From: Lathyrus oleraceus
Taxonomy: Eukaryota > Streptophyta > Magnoliopsida > Fabales > Fabaceae
Length of the DNA stretch: 64,000 nucleotides
NCBI RefSeq assembly: GCF_024323335.1
Contig: NC_066581.1
Coordinates: forward strand, 445,867,816 to 445,931,815
Direction of reading: 5' to 3'
Shown here: positions 1-10,635 of the stretch, one piece after another
Numbering within the stretch: the stretch's first letter is position 1
How the letters are laid out: each line of letters opens with the position of its first letter
Program-made: the position numbers and the translations under genes
Notes under the pieces: generated by a model
The model's input: the letters and a program-made list of their open reading frames with translations, nothing else
Told to the model about the DNA's origin: nothing
Database searches by the model: none

Positions 1-244
1 ATTCTTCCAAAGTCGGCAACAACTGGAAGTCTGGAAATAAGAAGCAATGATAGAGCGGATCATAGAACTGAGCAAGAGTGCTCATCAATCCCTCATCTAC
101 TTGAGTAGTCAGCAACGGCAGAAGCTTCCCATAACGAGCCTTGAAACCCAAGGGATCTAGTACATATGATGTCAGATTCCTTAACTCTTTTACATCGGGC
201 TGCTTGAAGCTGTACTTCTTTGTATGCCTTTTAGGTCTTTCCAT
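1..244 (-). CDS. Ogre ORF1 protein, N-terminal 81 codons (E1), runs off window
   Basis: On the minus strand an ATG at 244-242 opens a frame that stays open to base 1. The start reads MERPKRHTKKYSF, followed by motifs such as LDPLGFKARYGKLLPLL and FPDFQLLPTLEE. This resembles the ORF1 product found upstream of gag in Ogre elements, a protein of unknown function that is absent from most Ty3/gypsy lineages. The piece is rich in basic residues at the N-terminus and has no visible signal peptide or membrane segment. It is partial only because the window ends. The assignment rests on position (about 1 kb downstream of the primer binding site) and remembered family motifs. Confidence 0.75.
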   Translation of the reverse strand, partial: MERPKRHTKKYSFKQPDVKELRNLTSYVLDPLGFKARYGKLLPLLTTQVDEGLMSTLAQFYDPLYHCFLFPDFQLLPTLEE

Positions 245-1216
245 GTCTGAAAATTTTGCAAATCAACCCTTTAAGTTCCTTGAAAATTTTCTCTTTGATG
301 ACATGAATGCGGATGAATGCGTGAATGCATGAATGCAACAAACACACTCAAGGATCAAGCAAAGCACACCAAACAAAGGTCGTGGGAAAGCTCTATGTAT
401 CCCTAATATCAATCATCCATTTTGGTGGATTTAGGTTTTCACCTTATCGACACCCAAGTTCCATTGATATTAACGGTACATGAACCGGTTCAGACATTCC
501 TAATATCAACCAGCCGCTTTGATGGACTTTAGGTTTTACACCTGATCCGGGATCCATTGATATTAACAATGTTTGAACGACTCAACCACGAATCACGGGT
601 TTGTTGAGAGTCACGAGCATGGAGTCTCGGTTAAGAACCACCCAAAGGGAGTGTACTAGGGTTTAAACCTGCCAGACATGTTCTATCAGAGGTTCCCATA
701 ATCATCGTTCCATCTTTCGAATATTATCGGAGGAACGAATACTCGTATTCCAAGAATATTCTCAAGAGAAACTCTTATGAGTGTAGTATCGCGTAACAAT
801 CGTATCAGAACTGACATCTGAACGACCTCCGCACTACGGTCCTAAAAATAGGCCAAGATGGGTTTGGTAAACTAAGGTCCTTGGCTTCTGCGGCACATGA
901 TTGAAAGAATAATGCCTAACCACAAATAACTTGTGTGACATTATTAGTTCAACATGACCTCCACCAAGTGAATGGACTCGCAAGTCAACTGGCTAAGGAC
1001 TACTCCACACCAGTCGACAAGACTATGCCATTCTCCTATCCTAGAGTGCACTCGAGTTCGGGTATAGAACTCATCTCACAGATCACCAAAGCAAACAACA
1101 ATGTATATCAAGCAATTCACACATTACAATCAATACATTCATCCCAAATTGTACAAAAATATGTCAGATAAACAATAATAACATATATCACAACAAGGGT
1201 GAAAAGTAGGCAATAC
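245..1216 (-). other. E1 5' leader between primer binding site and ORF1
   Basis: No convincing coding frame is visible on either strand; a 78-codon plus-strand frame at 935-1171 lacks any recognisable domain. In the Ogre plan this is untranslated leader, where packaging and dimerisation signals would be expected. Two similar stretches near 402-480 and 503-572, each with the words cctaatatcaa and ttgatattaa, form an imperfect repeat, and the two words within each copy are nearly inverted with respect to each other. Confidence 0.6.
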
Positions 1217-1256
1217 AAACCAGAGATTCTGGGTTCGATCCCCAGTGGAGTCGCCA
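1217..1256 (-). promoter_or_regulatory. Primer binding site, extended match to the 3' half of tRNA-Arg
   Basis: The minus strand begins TGGCGACTCCACTGGGGA six bases after the LTR end, the form expected for a site pairing with the CCA end of plant tRNA-Arg. On the plus strand the match continues for about 40 nt through the acceptor strand, a perfect T-arm (CTGGG, loop TTCGATC, CCCAG at 1229-1245) and into the anticodon-stem side. Ogre elements are known to use tRNA-Arg. The identity of the longer match is recalled from plant tRNA-Arg sequences and was not searched. Confidence 0.85.
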
Positions 1257-1632
1257 CTTTTCTGTAGCGGTGTATTCGTCGCTATATGATCTATCGATTA
1301 AATCATAAGCTAAGAGATACGTTGAAATTTTCGAGTCGCCACCGCACTTTTATTTATCCAAAGGATTGGCTAAAAAGCGAACAAAAGCCTAAGAAGTTTT
1401 ACACGTAGAAAACTAATAAAAAGATCAGAGATTCTGGGTAAGGGGTAAATTACGCAATGGGAAGGTGTTAGGCACCCACTACGTCCTAGGTACTCCTAGG
1501 GAGCCCTTTTCACACTTGTTATGCAAAATTATTATTTGTTATGACAAAAAGATTGTGCAAACATGATTGGGATGATGAGAAAAGAATATACAATTTTTAT
1601 TATTATTGGGTTCGAACGGATGAACCCGTTGC

Positions 1633-1673
1633 CTACGTACCTTCCATCAAAGGTAAGGATCAGAACGCCGTAG
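1633..1673 (-). other. Conserved two-stem hairpin near LTR end (E1 copy)
   Basis: Plus-strand outer stem CTACG (1633-1637) with CGTAG (1669-1673); inner stem TACCTT (1638-1643) with AAGGTA (1650-1655). The same fold recurs in E2 at 22951-22991 and, with a different inner stem, four times in each E7 LTR. See the findings. Confidence 0.55.
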
Positions 1674-2279
1674 TTCGGCTAAAAGATTTCCAAAAGTGGG
1701 TTAGGTTCAATTTTAAACACAAACCCTAGGTCTTACGTTATCCACGGGAGAAAACTCAACCTTATACAAACAACAACGTCCACCATGTGAGAACAGCTTC
1801 GACTTGCCAGGGAGGGGTTAACCCTATAATAGGCAAGGAAGACTTACAATTCAATCACTAAAGACAGAAGGTGAGATTAACATCAACCACTAAGATAAAT
1901 CAAACCTATAGCTCATGTATGAAAACATTAACAATGGACAAAGCCAAAACAATTGAGTGGATGAAGTTAACTGATTATGATTATGAAAATGGAGTCAAAG
2001 TATGATTAAGATCAATTCAAATGAGTATTATGAAAATGAAGTTTGAAAAAAGGTCAAGGACTTGAGTCCAGGTTTTTAGTTAGAAAACATGAAAATGTTT
2101 GCACGACACTTATGTTAAGTTTGAATGGTAAAGTGTGAAAAAGTCTAGGACATAATGAATGATGAATGGATGGATGGATTGTAAAACTTCTTAGAAGGTT
2201 CACTTCTTGAAATCATATAGAAGATGATTCAAGTGTGTCCTTTGGAATAGCAATTAATAATAATAAACAAGCAAAGAAA

Positions 2280-2740
2280 GACGGATATCGGATGCCAATC
2301 AATGGTCTTATACCAATCTCCTAAAACAAAATGGGATATCAGAAGCCACTCAATGGACTTACACCGATCTCCACAGGTAAAGAAATAAAAGCGAATACCG
2401 GATACCAATAAATGGACTTACACCAGTCTCCTAAAAAGAAAATAAAGATGAACTATGGAAGTCAACTGCCAATCTATCTGGACTTAGGTTAATTCCACAG
2501 TATGCTCACAGGAAATCCAATGCCACATCACAGGGACTTACAATGGATCCTCACATACAAGAACAAAGGCAACAATATGATCACAGGAATGCAAATGCCA
2601 ACTTACAGGGACTTATAATTGCAACCTCTCACACAAACAGATGAATAAACTATGATCACAGGAAAGCAGATGCCAACTTACAGGGACTTATAACTGTATC
2701 CTCACATACACACAGATAAACAGAAGATATGAGTGACCAA
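2280..2740 (-). repeat. Tandem repeats in E1 LTR (about 50-65 bp, then about 75 bp units)
   Basis: Three degenerate copies of a unit containing ggatatc..gccaatcaatgg..cttacaccaatctcc lie at about 2283, 2333 and 2400. They are followed by three copies of a unit of about 75 bp starting near 2500, 2577 and 2651, each with tgatcacagga and acagggactta. The first unit is the reverse complement counterpart of the 51-bp repeats in the E2 LTR at 22060-22316. Confidence 0.75.
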
Positions 2741-4899
2741 TGAGGTCTTACACTCTATCCTTCCATATCATAGGAGCAAATGCCAAAAGAGATGGACTTA
2801 CAATTGTCCTCAATGGGCTAACAACAATGATAGCATCACAAAAGCAAATGAGATGATCATGCATTAATGGCAATTGATGATGATGACAAATGCATAGCAT
2901 ACAAGCAAGCAAGTGCATATGAAGCAATCAATCAATCAATGAATATCAAACAGCACACTCTATAGCCAAACAATGGGGGCTCACACAAGAGGGTTTGACT
3001 TTAAAAGTCCACTGTAACAGGTAAGGGTCGCTCTTAACCTGGCCATTGAGGGACTCAGGTGAAGCAGATGAAAAGGAGATGAGGGGTGTGCCTCATTGCT
3101 TCAATCTCATATCAGAGAGAGCATCAAAGAAAGTGTGGGAGTTCAGAAAGTAGGAACTCTCTCCACATTATTGACTCGATTAGATCTTGGGTATTTATCT
3201 CATTGCTTCAACCATGTAATGGGAGCAAAGAGAGGACACACTGAATAGTGGGGGATAGATTGCTTATCCCTACCTTCCACCAATTGCCTTACTTGAAGGA
3301 CTTTTCCTGCTTAGGACAAATTTAAACAAACACAGGCATTGCCTCTTAAGGAGGACTTCAGACAGTTTGCCCGGTCAAATAACAAACCGGGTCTCCAGAC
3401 TACATGAAGAAGAAGTAATTATACCTCAAAGCAAATGCTAAAAAGCAAAGCAAGCAAACAAGTTCAAAGAACTTAGGCAACTAAAGTACCTGCAAAAGTC
3501 AAACTTATTAGCAAACAAGTCAACAGTCAAAAACCAAAAGGAAATGAACCAATAGTCACACAGAGGGACCAATTGTGCAAGGCACAAAGACTCAAGCATA
3601 TGAGTCACCTACAAAACAAATGTTAGCACATGATAAACAAAACAACTCAATCAAAATTGAAAGGTCTTTGGGGCATTGGTGCTCAACCTGAAACAAACAG
3701 CTCAATTGTAAGCTTACAAGACCACTAGGACTAGCCTAGGGTCAAAGATGAAAGAAAAAGGCCAAGGCAGCAAGCAATGTTCAATCAAAGTCAAATTCAA
3801 TCATGTAGGAAGCAAACACAATTGGATTCAAACTTATATCATGTATCAACGTCATTTCATATGCAAAAGAATGCAAAGCATAGCAAAGGAAGCATGCAAA
3901 AGTCAACAGCAAAGACTTCAATCAAAAGTCAACTCAAACATTTTCAAAAATTATGAAATAAATCACATTCAATCCTAACATCTAACATGGTATACATGTC
4001 AAATTTCATGGCATTTGGATGAGAGGAAGGCAGTCAATGAAATTCATGAAGTCAAATCAAATTCAAGTAAGCATGGTGAAAGTCAACAAGCATGGGTCAA
4101 CTTCAAAAAATCATATCAATTTGAAAACAGAAGATAAATGAATGAAATTTACACCAATGCAAAGCTTGAAGAGTCTAGTTGTCACATATGAAATTTCATG
4201 GACATACAATATGATTTGAGAATTTCACAAAAGATTTGGCAAGGCATAGCACAAAAAGTCAACAAATGACCACATATGGAAGAAAATTCTCAATCAAATG
4301 GAAAACAGCAAGATTAATTCCAAGAAAAATCATACATCAATTAGACATACAAGGGATCATTCATGCAAAATTTGGAGTCATTTGGATGTAGGGAAGTGTG
4401 TGAACAAAAATTGTGAAAATGCATGATCATGGTATGGCACCAAATTCAACACATAACTTCAAAAAATCATAACTTTCAATCCACAAATGATAAATGCACA
4501 AACTTTATATGGAAATGAAGATCAATGTGTCAAGTTTCATCACAAAAAATTTCAAGCTCATTGGATGCAACATGAGAATTCCACAATTAAAATGGCACAA
4601 TGTATCATCTATGCACACATGTTGGAAAATCATTTATCATTTAAAATCCAGAACAAGAAAAATTAATTAAAATTCACCATAAAATACTAGACACATTCAT
4701 GAATTAAATGCAAAAAATCTCACAATTTTTGGAGTTAAAATGAATAAACAATGAATTATGGAAACTTGATGAATAATTGAATGAAGTATGAACAAACAAC
4801 ATGAACTATTGGTCAAACCAAGGTCAACGGGTGGCATAGCTGTAATTCTGAGCTCATTAACTTAAACTACTGCGTTTTGGGGGGCGACCAGGAAATGTT

Positions 4900-6780
4900 C
4901 CTATTGGTCAAAACCCAATGGAACAGTGGCAATGGCAAAAACAACCAATCACCTTCAAGTTTTCTGGGTTTTACAAAACCCTAAGGGCTGTAGCATGGCA
5001 AAGGCAACTTGGTTCAACAACATCATCACAAAACACTCGACCAGCAACAACATCATGGCATGTCAAGCAAGTTCAAACCAAACATCATTCAAAAAGCATG
5101 GTATGGGAATGTTCCTACTGCAATCCAAACAACAGCAAACAACACAATTCACATGGTTTTTCTTTGGAAATTGTCGAGAGTTTCAAACAGCAGGGTAAAT
5201 AACAATTGCAGTGGAAATGGTTCAGTCATAACAGCAGCAGGGCAAGTTCATTGTTAATAGCATAGCATTCATTGTAATAGCATAGCATTATCATTCAAAC
5301 GGCATCCTAACACAAACAAAAGAACACAATCCATGTGGACTTTTGAGCATGGCATGGGCTAAGCATAACAGCATCAGGCATTAGCATAGCAAGGGATAAT
5401 GGCTCGTGCAATCAAAACAAACAACAGTACACAATAGCATGAATTTAACAAGCAGGTCCAAGACAGCAACATAGTTCTAGCAGTCTGGCTTGGAAACAAC
5501 AGCAGGGTATAGCAGCAACAGCAACATGGTTCATCACCAATCACACATTCATCATCATTTATCAACCAACCAAATAAACAACAAAACAATAGCATTCGAC
5601 ACAAATCACATTGGTTTTTCTGAACATGTTCATAAGGTTTTAAACTGCAGCAAAGTTTTATCATGGCAAAGGCATAGTACAAAAGCAGCATACAAACTCG
5701 ACCAACAATTTCAACAGCATACAAACATCATTATCATCCAACAGCAAATCAAGCAAAAGCACATAGGTAGCATGGCATATGTACTTATGTAACATCAATC
5801 ATCAACCAAACAAACACTGACCAACAGCATGGTATGGGTGAGGTTTATGCAGTAAGCAGGTTGGCAGCATACAACATGGATTTAGCAGCAATGGTTCATG
5901 GTATTTTCAAACATCATCATTCAAACAACAGCATGCAACATATATCATGGATTTCTGGTCATGATAATGTTTAACAGCAGCAGTATCAATTCATTATTCA
6001 AGGTTCATCATCATCAAACTATCAAAACAATAGCAAGCAACAGCATATAGCACCATCAAATGGATTTTTTTCATGGCAAGTTCAAGACATCAACAGGATT
6101 GTAGCAGCATGGCTTGGCATTTCTCAATGTCAAAACAAAAATTCAACCATCACACAATCCACATAGCACTTAACAATGTTCACATAGTAACCAAACAGGT
6201 CTTGAGCAAAATCACTCAATAGCAAGGCATATGTACAGCATCATGTTCATTATATCAAATAGAACTAACAACAGCAACAACATGGATTTAACATTGCAGC
6301 ATGGCTTGGCATTCTCAAGCAATCAAAGCAATTGGAAACTCAACATAGCATACAAACAAACATGGCAATGATGAACATCTAAACAGCAACACAACCATAC
6401 AATATTCATGCAAAATTCTGGACAGGACAAGTATTTTAGAAACAACAGCATTTTAACAAAAATCATGGCCATGACATATCATTATTTAGCAGCTTCAATC
6501 AACAGCAAACACACATTTTAACCCTGTGGAAAACTGGACAGAATTAGGGCTTTAATGCAACAGTATCCATCAAGTTCATGCAACATCATCATGAACCAAC
6601 ATGCCTAGAAAATGAAAACAAGCATGCCAATAGCTTCATCAAGCATCAAATAACAAGAATGTGGTATCATATTTCATTAACTCATCATGTCCAAACCAAA
6701 TCGAAGAAAAATGCATTTACACATGAAAATGAAAGTTCAGATTTGACACGATACAGTCCACCATTCCAAGCAAACTAACA
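4900..6780 (-). repeat. Low-complexity CAGCA/CAACA-rich zone in E1 LTR
   Basis: Dense imperfect repeats of cagca, caaca and catgg on the plus strand, such as cagcaacagcaacatgg near 5512. The open frames here (4918-5202, 5490-5792 and the Cys-rich minus frame at 5374-5724) show only composition bias and no domain, so they are not called as genes. The E2 LTR has no comparable stretch. Confidence 0.6.
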
Positions 6781-7222
6781 TCCATTAGAATCAGCAGCAA
6801 ATGAACTATTTAAAGCATATCATGGCATAGCAAATAATGAAGGTCGAAACCTTACTTGGTTTTGAAGAAAAGTGAGCTACAGTGATGTTTTTGATGATCT
6901 TCCTTGATACAGATGCCCTTTAAGCTCTACAATGATGGGATATTGAAGTGGTGAGCTCAGCCCAGCCTGGAACTCTTCAAATCTTTTTCTGCCATTGTCA
7001 TAGCTTGAGGAAGAACAGAACTTGAGACTGTGGTACAGGTGAGGTTTTCTGGTTCAATAGGGTTCACAAAGGTGACTAGAGCTTGAGGTAAGCAAGAGTG
7101 GATTGAGGCCTTTGAAGATTTGAGCAGAAAAATGTCAATTGCCAAAAATGCAAGAAGAGAGAATGAATGTGTTTTTTCGTGGAGGCTGCAGTCTAGGGTT
7201 GTGAGAATGTCAGAAAAATGCA

Positions 7223-7228
7223 TTTATA
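7223..7228 (-). promoter_or_regulatory. LTR TATA box (E1)
   Basis: TATAAA on the minus strand inside CAATATAAATGC, followed downstream by an ACCCTAG word as in the E2 LTR. It implies a transcription start near 7195 and a U3 of about 1.3 kb. Inference from sequence only. Confidence 0.5.
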
Positions 7229-8543
7229 TTGTCTGTTTAAAGTTGGTTTAGAGAATGATAATCTTGCTTAACTTAAAATGTGGTTTTTGCCTTTTTGCTA
7301 AATGTGTACAAGTGGAGAATGGGAGGTGTTTGTCTGCGAATTGGGCCTGCTGCAGGCTGCAAAAAGGACAACATATTTGCTGTTTTGGTTGTACAAGAAA
7401 CTGCAGCACTGGTTTTGGTTATGTGAAGCCAATTGCCAATTTTGTCAATTTTGCATTTTGGTCTATAATGGTGATGTAATGGTGAAATGAGCAAGGTTTA
7501 AGGCTTGGAACAAGTCACAAATAATATATGGAACATTTCCCAATTGGCAAAATCAAGAAAAAGTCAAAGAAGCCAAAAGTCAAAGTTTGGTCAAACTTTG
7601 AATTTAAATGCAAAAGGTCCAAAAATGCCATTTTGAATGGTAAGGTTTTAAGTCATGAAATTTATATTTTTGGAAAGAGGATGAAAAATGTGGTGTGTAG
7701 GAAAAAACCCCACCAAATTTGGCCTTATGGTTTGAGAGATATGGCTTGTTGAAGTTCAAAAATTGGTGAGAATGATTTGATCATATCTTGACAACCACAC
7801 ATGGGATTTTGATGTTCTTGGACTTTTTGAAAATGGGAAGACAAGATCTTCAACTTTCATGTTGGGCAAAAATTCATTTGGAGCTTGTATCATGATGTAA
7901 GTTTAAGATCAAGAAGTTTCCCTTTTTGGCAGTTAAAATTACAGGTCCACTTTCTATTTCTGGAAAATTTCTGATTTGACTTGATTTTCTTCCATGATGA
8001 GGTTGAACATGATATATGAGGCTTATACAAGCATGAATGAACTCCTTCAGATCAATTCTATTCATTAAATCTCTGATTAAATCAACTGTTGACCAAGTTT
8101 GACTGTCTGTTGACTTTTCTAGGGTTTTGGACTGATTGAACTTCTTCTGATGATTTCCAAACCCTAATTCCTTGAGAACTTGACTTCAAATGATGTCCCA
8201 AGATGTATGAACCTTTGATTATTGACCATGGTGCCCAAATTCCACAAGAATGGCCATCATCCATTGCTTTGACTGATCAATGACTGACTTTGACCTAATT
8301 GCTGATGATTGCTTCCACTGCAAGCAACAAGGTTAAACAGACAATATTTTTGTACTTTTTGAATGATAAACATATGAAAGCAAAGATATACAAATGCAAA
8401 GTATGCTTGGTGATCAAGAAACAAACCCACAAGGCAAATCAACCCACTAGGAGGGAAGCAAAGGCATGCAATGATCCTTGAGGTTATGATATGATATGAT
8501 ATGGGCCATGAGGGATCTTAGGGCCCAAAATTGGGGTCTTACA

Positions 8544-10370
8544 AACTGCTACCCACTCAAGACTAAGGTTCAAGACCTTATGAGATGTGGAATCTTGGGT
8601 TTTGAAGATTCAGGCCCGAATGTCACCAAGAACCCATTGCTTGCGCATGGGAAGTCAGTTAATATGGTTCAGGAATGCCTTGGGAAGTACAAGATCAGAT
8701 ATGTAAGCCACATCAGGCAGTCGTTGGTTGAATTACATCGTTTGTTGTGTCAGTACAACTACTTAGAGCATAACCACGACAAGTGCCGCGTCTGCTCGGT
8801 TAACCGCTTGGGTTGCGATCAAGTACGAACAGAACTCCAAAAGTTGTTGGATGAGGGAACCATTGAGATTCTGCAGAATCGCAATGTTGATAAAGACGAG
8901 CCTGAGATTAATGTTATATCTCCAGTGTTCAAGCTGCCCGAGCCTGTTGTTGTTCGTTACAATAGCAACAAGCCGAAGGTTTCCCCTTCGTTGGTCATTA
9001 AACCTGCAGGCCCTGTGCCTTACTCTTCAGACAGAGCCGTACCGTTCAGATATAACCCGGTCGCTGTGCTAGATGGGGTAGAAGTGCCTTTGCCATCAAC
9101 TTCTGTGACCAACGTTGCTGATGTAAGTGGGTTGACCTGAAGTGGTCGTGTGTTTTCTGCGCCTCCTAAGGCTGTTGCTTCTGATTCCGCTGAGCGTCCG
9201 GTTGGGACCGCTGTTAATGTTCAGAATCAGGCACGTGATGTTGCCAAACCATCCTCCTCTGTACAAAAAACTCTCGTTTCTTCAGTTGGCCCGAGTAGCA
9301 TTGTAGATGAAGAATCTGATGAGATGCTGAGGCTCATCAGAAAGAGTGAGTACAATGTTGTAGACCAGCTTCTACAAACACCATCCAAGATTTCCATTCT
9401 TTCTTTGCTGCTGAATTCGGAACCCCATAGGGAGGCTCTGCAGAAAGTCTTGGATCTGGCGTATGTTGATCATGACATCACCATTGAGCAGTTTGATAGT
9501 ATTGTTGCAAACATTACCGCTTGCAACACTTTGAGCTTTTGTGACGCTGATCTCCCTGAGGAGGGAAGAGACCACAACATGGCTTTACATATCTCCATGA
9601 ATTGCAAATCTGATGCAATGTCCAATGTGCTGGTGGACACTGGATCTTCTCTAAATGTATTGCCAAAGACCACACTTTCCAGATTGTCATATCAAGGTCC
9701 TCCTATGAGGCAGAGTGGGGTTGTTGTGAAAGCATTCGATGGGTCGCGTAAGACAGTGATTGGGGAAGTTGATCTCCCAATCAAAATTGGACCAAGTGAT
9801 TTCCAGGTTACCTTCCAGGTAATGGATATCCACCCATCTTATAGCTGTCTCTTAGGTAGACCATGGATTCACGAGGCGGGCGCCGTGACATCCACCCTAC
9901 ACCAGAAGTTGAAATTTGTGAAAAATAAGAAACTGGTTGTAGTAGGGGGAGAAAAGGCTCTCCTGGTTAGCCATTTGTCTTCTTTCTCGTATATTGACGC
10001 TGAGGATGAAGTTGGAACTCAGTTCCAAGCTTTATCTATTGATGAACCAATCGAGAAGAAGTCTCCTTCATTCACTTCCTACCGTGATGCAAAGCTGGCC
10101 ATTGAGTATGGTGTAGTTGCTGGATTAGGGAAGGTGATTGAACTTGAAGATAATAGATCCCGGGCTGGCATTGGCTACTGTTCTGGGGCATATAATGAGC
10201 AAGGTTTGTTCACGAGTGGAGGATTCATCCATGATGATCAACCTGAAGAGGAAGCTGCTGCTATTTTGGAAGAAGATGCAGAAGACGTGAACAACTTCGT
10301 TATTCCTGGTGGTGTCTGCCACAATTGGGTCGTTGTAGATGTTCCTACAGTCATCCATAGATCAGAGTAA
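8544..10370 (+). pseudogene. gag C-terminus and protease (E2), 5'-truncated, one premature stop
   Basis: The reading frame enters from the E1 LTR (the frame opened by an ATG at 8496 is an artefact of the junction). The first element codons, for Asn-Cys, are the end of a zinc-knuckle-like Cys/His motif in the gag of this family, so E1 cut the motif. The aspartic protease follows, with its active site DTGSS at 9636-9650 and a conserved LLGRPWIHEAGA further on. A glycine-rich patch reading GLGKV and GIGY lies near 10120-10180. One in-frame TGA interrupts at 9138-9140; the same frame resumes after it. The frame closes at 10368-10370 just inside the predicted intron. Confidence 0.85.
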
Positions 10371-10635
10371 TTGTTCACTTTGTTTAAAACCCTTCTCCCA
10401 TGCCAAAAGGAGAAGTGATGACTTTGTTGGCAAAGCATATATACAATGATGTTTTCATTCAATTAATGCATTGTTTAACATTTGTTTTTCCTTTGTTTTC
10501 ACTTTTTGCTTTTGCATGAAATCAGTGATCACAAAAAACCCATAAAAACAAGAATAAAAACAATCTTTTTTCATCTGCATAATGGTTAGTTTGTTTAAAT
10601 TCCAAATTTTTTCATTAACCAAAATCATTATGCAG
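10367..10635 (+). other. Ogre intron between protease and reverse transcriptase
   Basis: A donor GTAATT starts at 10367 inside the last codons of gag-pro, and an acceptor TTATGCAG ends at 10635. Between them the strand is T-rich and has stops. Removing 269 bases joins the gag-pro frame to the pol frame without a shift (codon phase 2 on both sides, checked by position). An intron at this site is a documented trait of Ogre elements; the exact borders here are my prediction. Confidence 0.75.

Larger units (their letters stand above)
1..8543 (-). mobile_element. E1: Ogre-type Ty3/gypsy retrotransposon, 5' part (ORF1, leader, 5' LTR)
   Basis: Read on the minus strand the order is 5' LTR (8543 to 1263), a 6-nt spacer, a tRNA-Arg primer binding site (1256 downward), a leader of about 1 kb, then ORF1 running off the window at base 1. 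This order, the very long LTR and the extra ORF before gag are those of the Ogre branch of Tat Ty3/gypsy elements. The gag, pro, pol and 3' LTR lie outside the window to the left. The right edge of the LTR falls inside the gag gene of E2, so E1 inserted into E2. The bases just right of the LTR, 8544-8548 (aactg), are the candidate target-site duplication; the partner copy is outside the window. Confidence 0.88.
1263..8543 (-). repeat. E1 5' LTR (7281 bp)
   Basis: On the minus strand it starts TGTAAGACCCCAATTTTGGG (8543 downward) and ends CGACGAATACACCGCTACA (at 1263), the same ends as the 3' LTR of E2 (17822-23357). It has TG...CA termini, a TATA box at 7223-7228, tandem repeats at 2280-2740, a CAGCA/CAACA-rich zone at 4900-6780, and a conserved two-stem hairpin at 1633-1673. 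No host gene is recognisable. It is 1.7 kb longer than the E2 LTR of the same family; most of the excess lies downstream of the TATA box, where the low-complexity zone is. Confidence 0.9.

Noticed and set aside
1217..1256. A tRNA-Arg gene
   Set aside because: Only the 3' half is present, with the CCA encoded, exactly beside an LTR end: it is a primer binding site.
4918..5792. Gln/His/Asn-rich proteins on the plus strand and a Cys-rich protein on the minus strand
   Set aside because: Composition-biased frames in a CAGCA/CAACA-rich LTR zone; no domain and overlapping in several frames.
1263..8543. The 5' LTR of E2
   Set aside because: It is in the opposite orientation to E2 pol, and its primer site lies on its left side, so it belongs to a separate minus-strand element.
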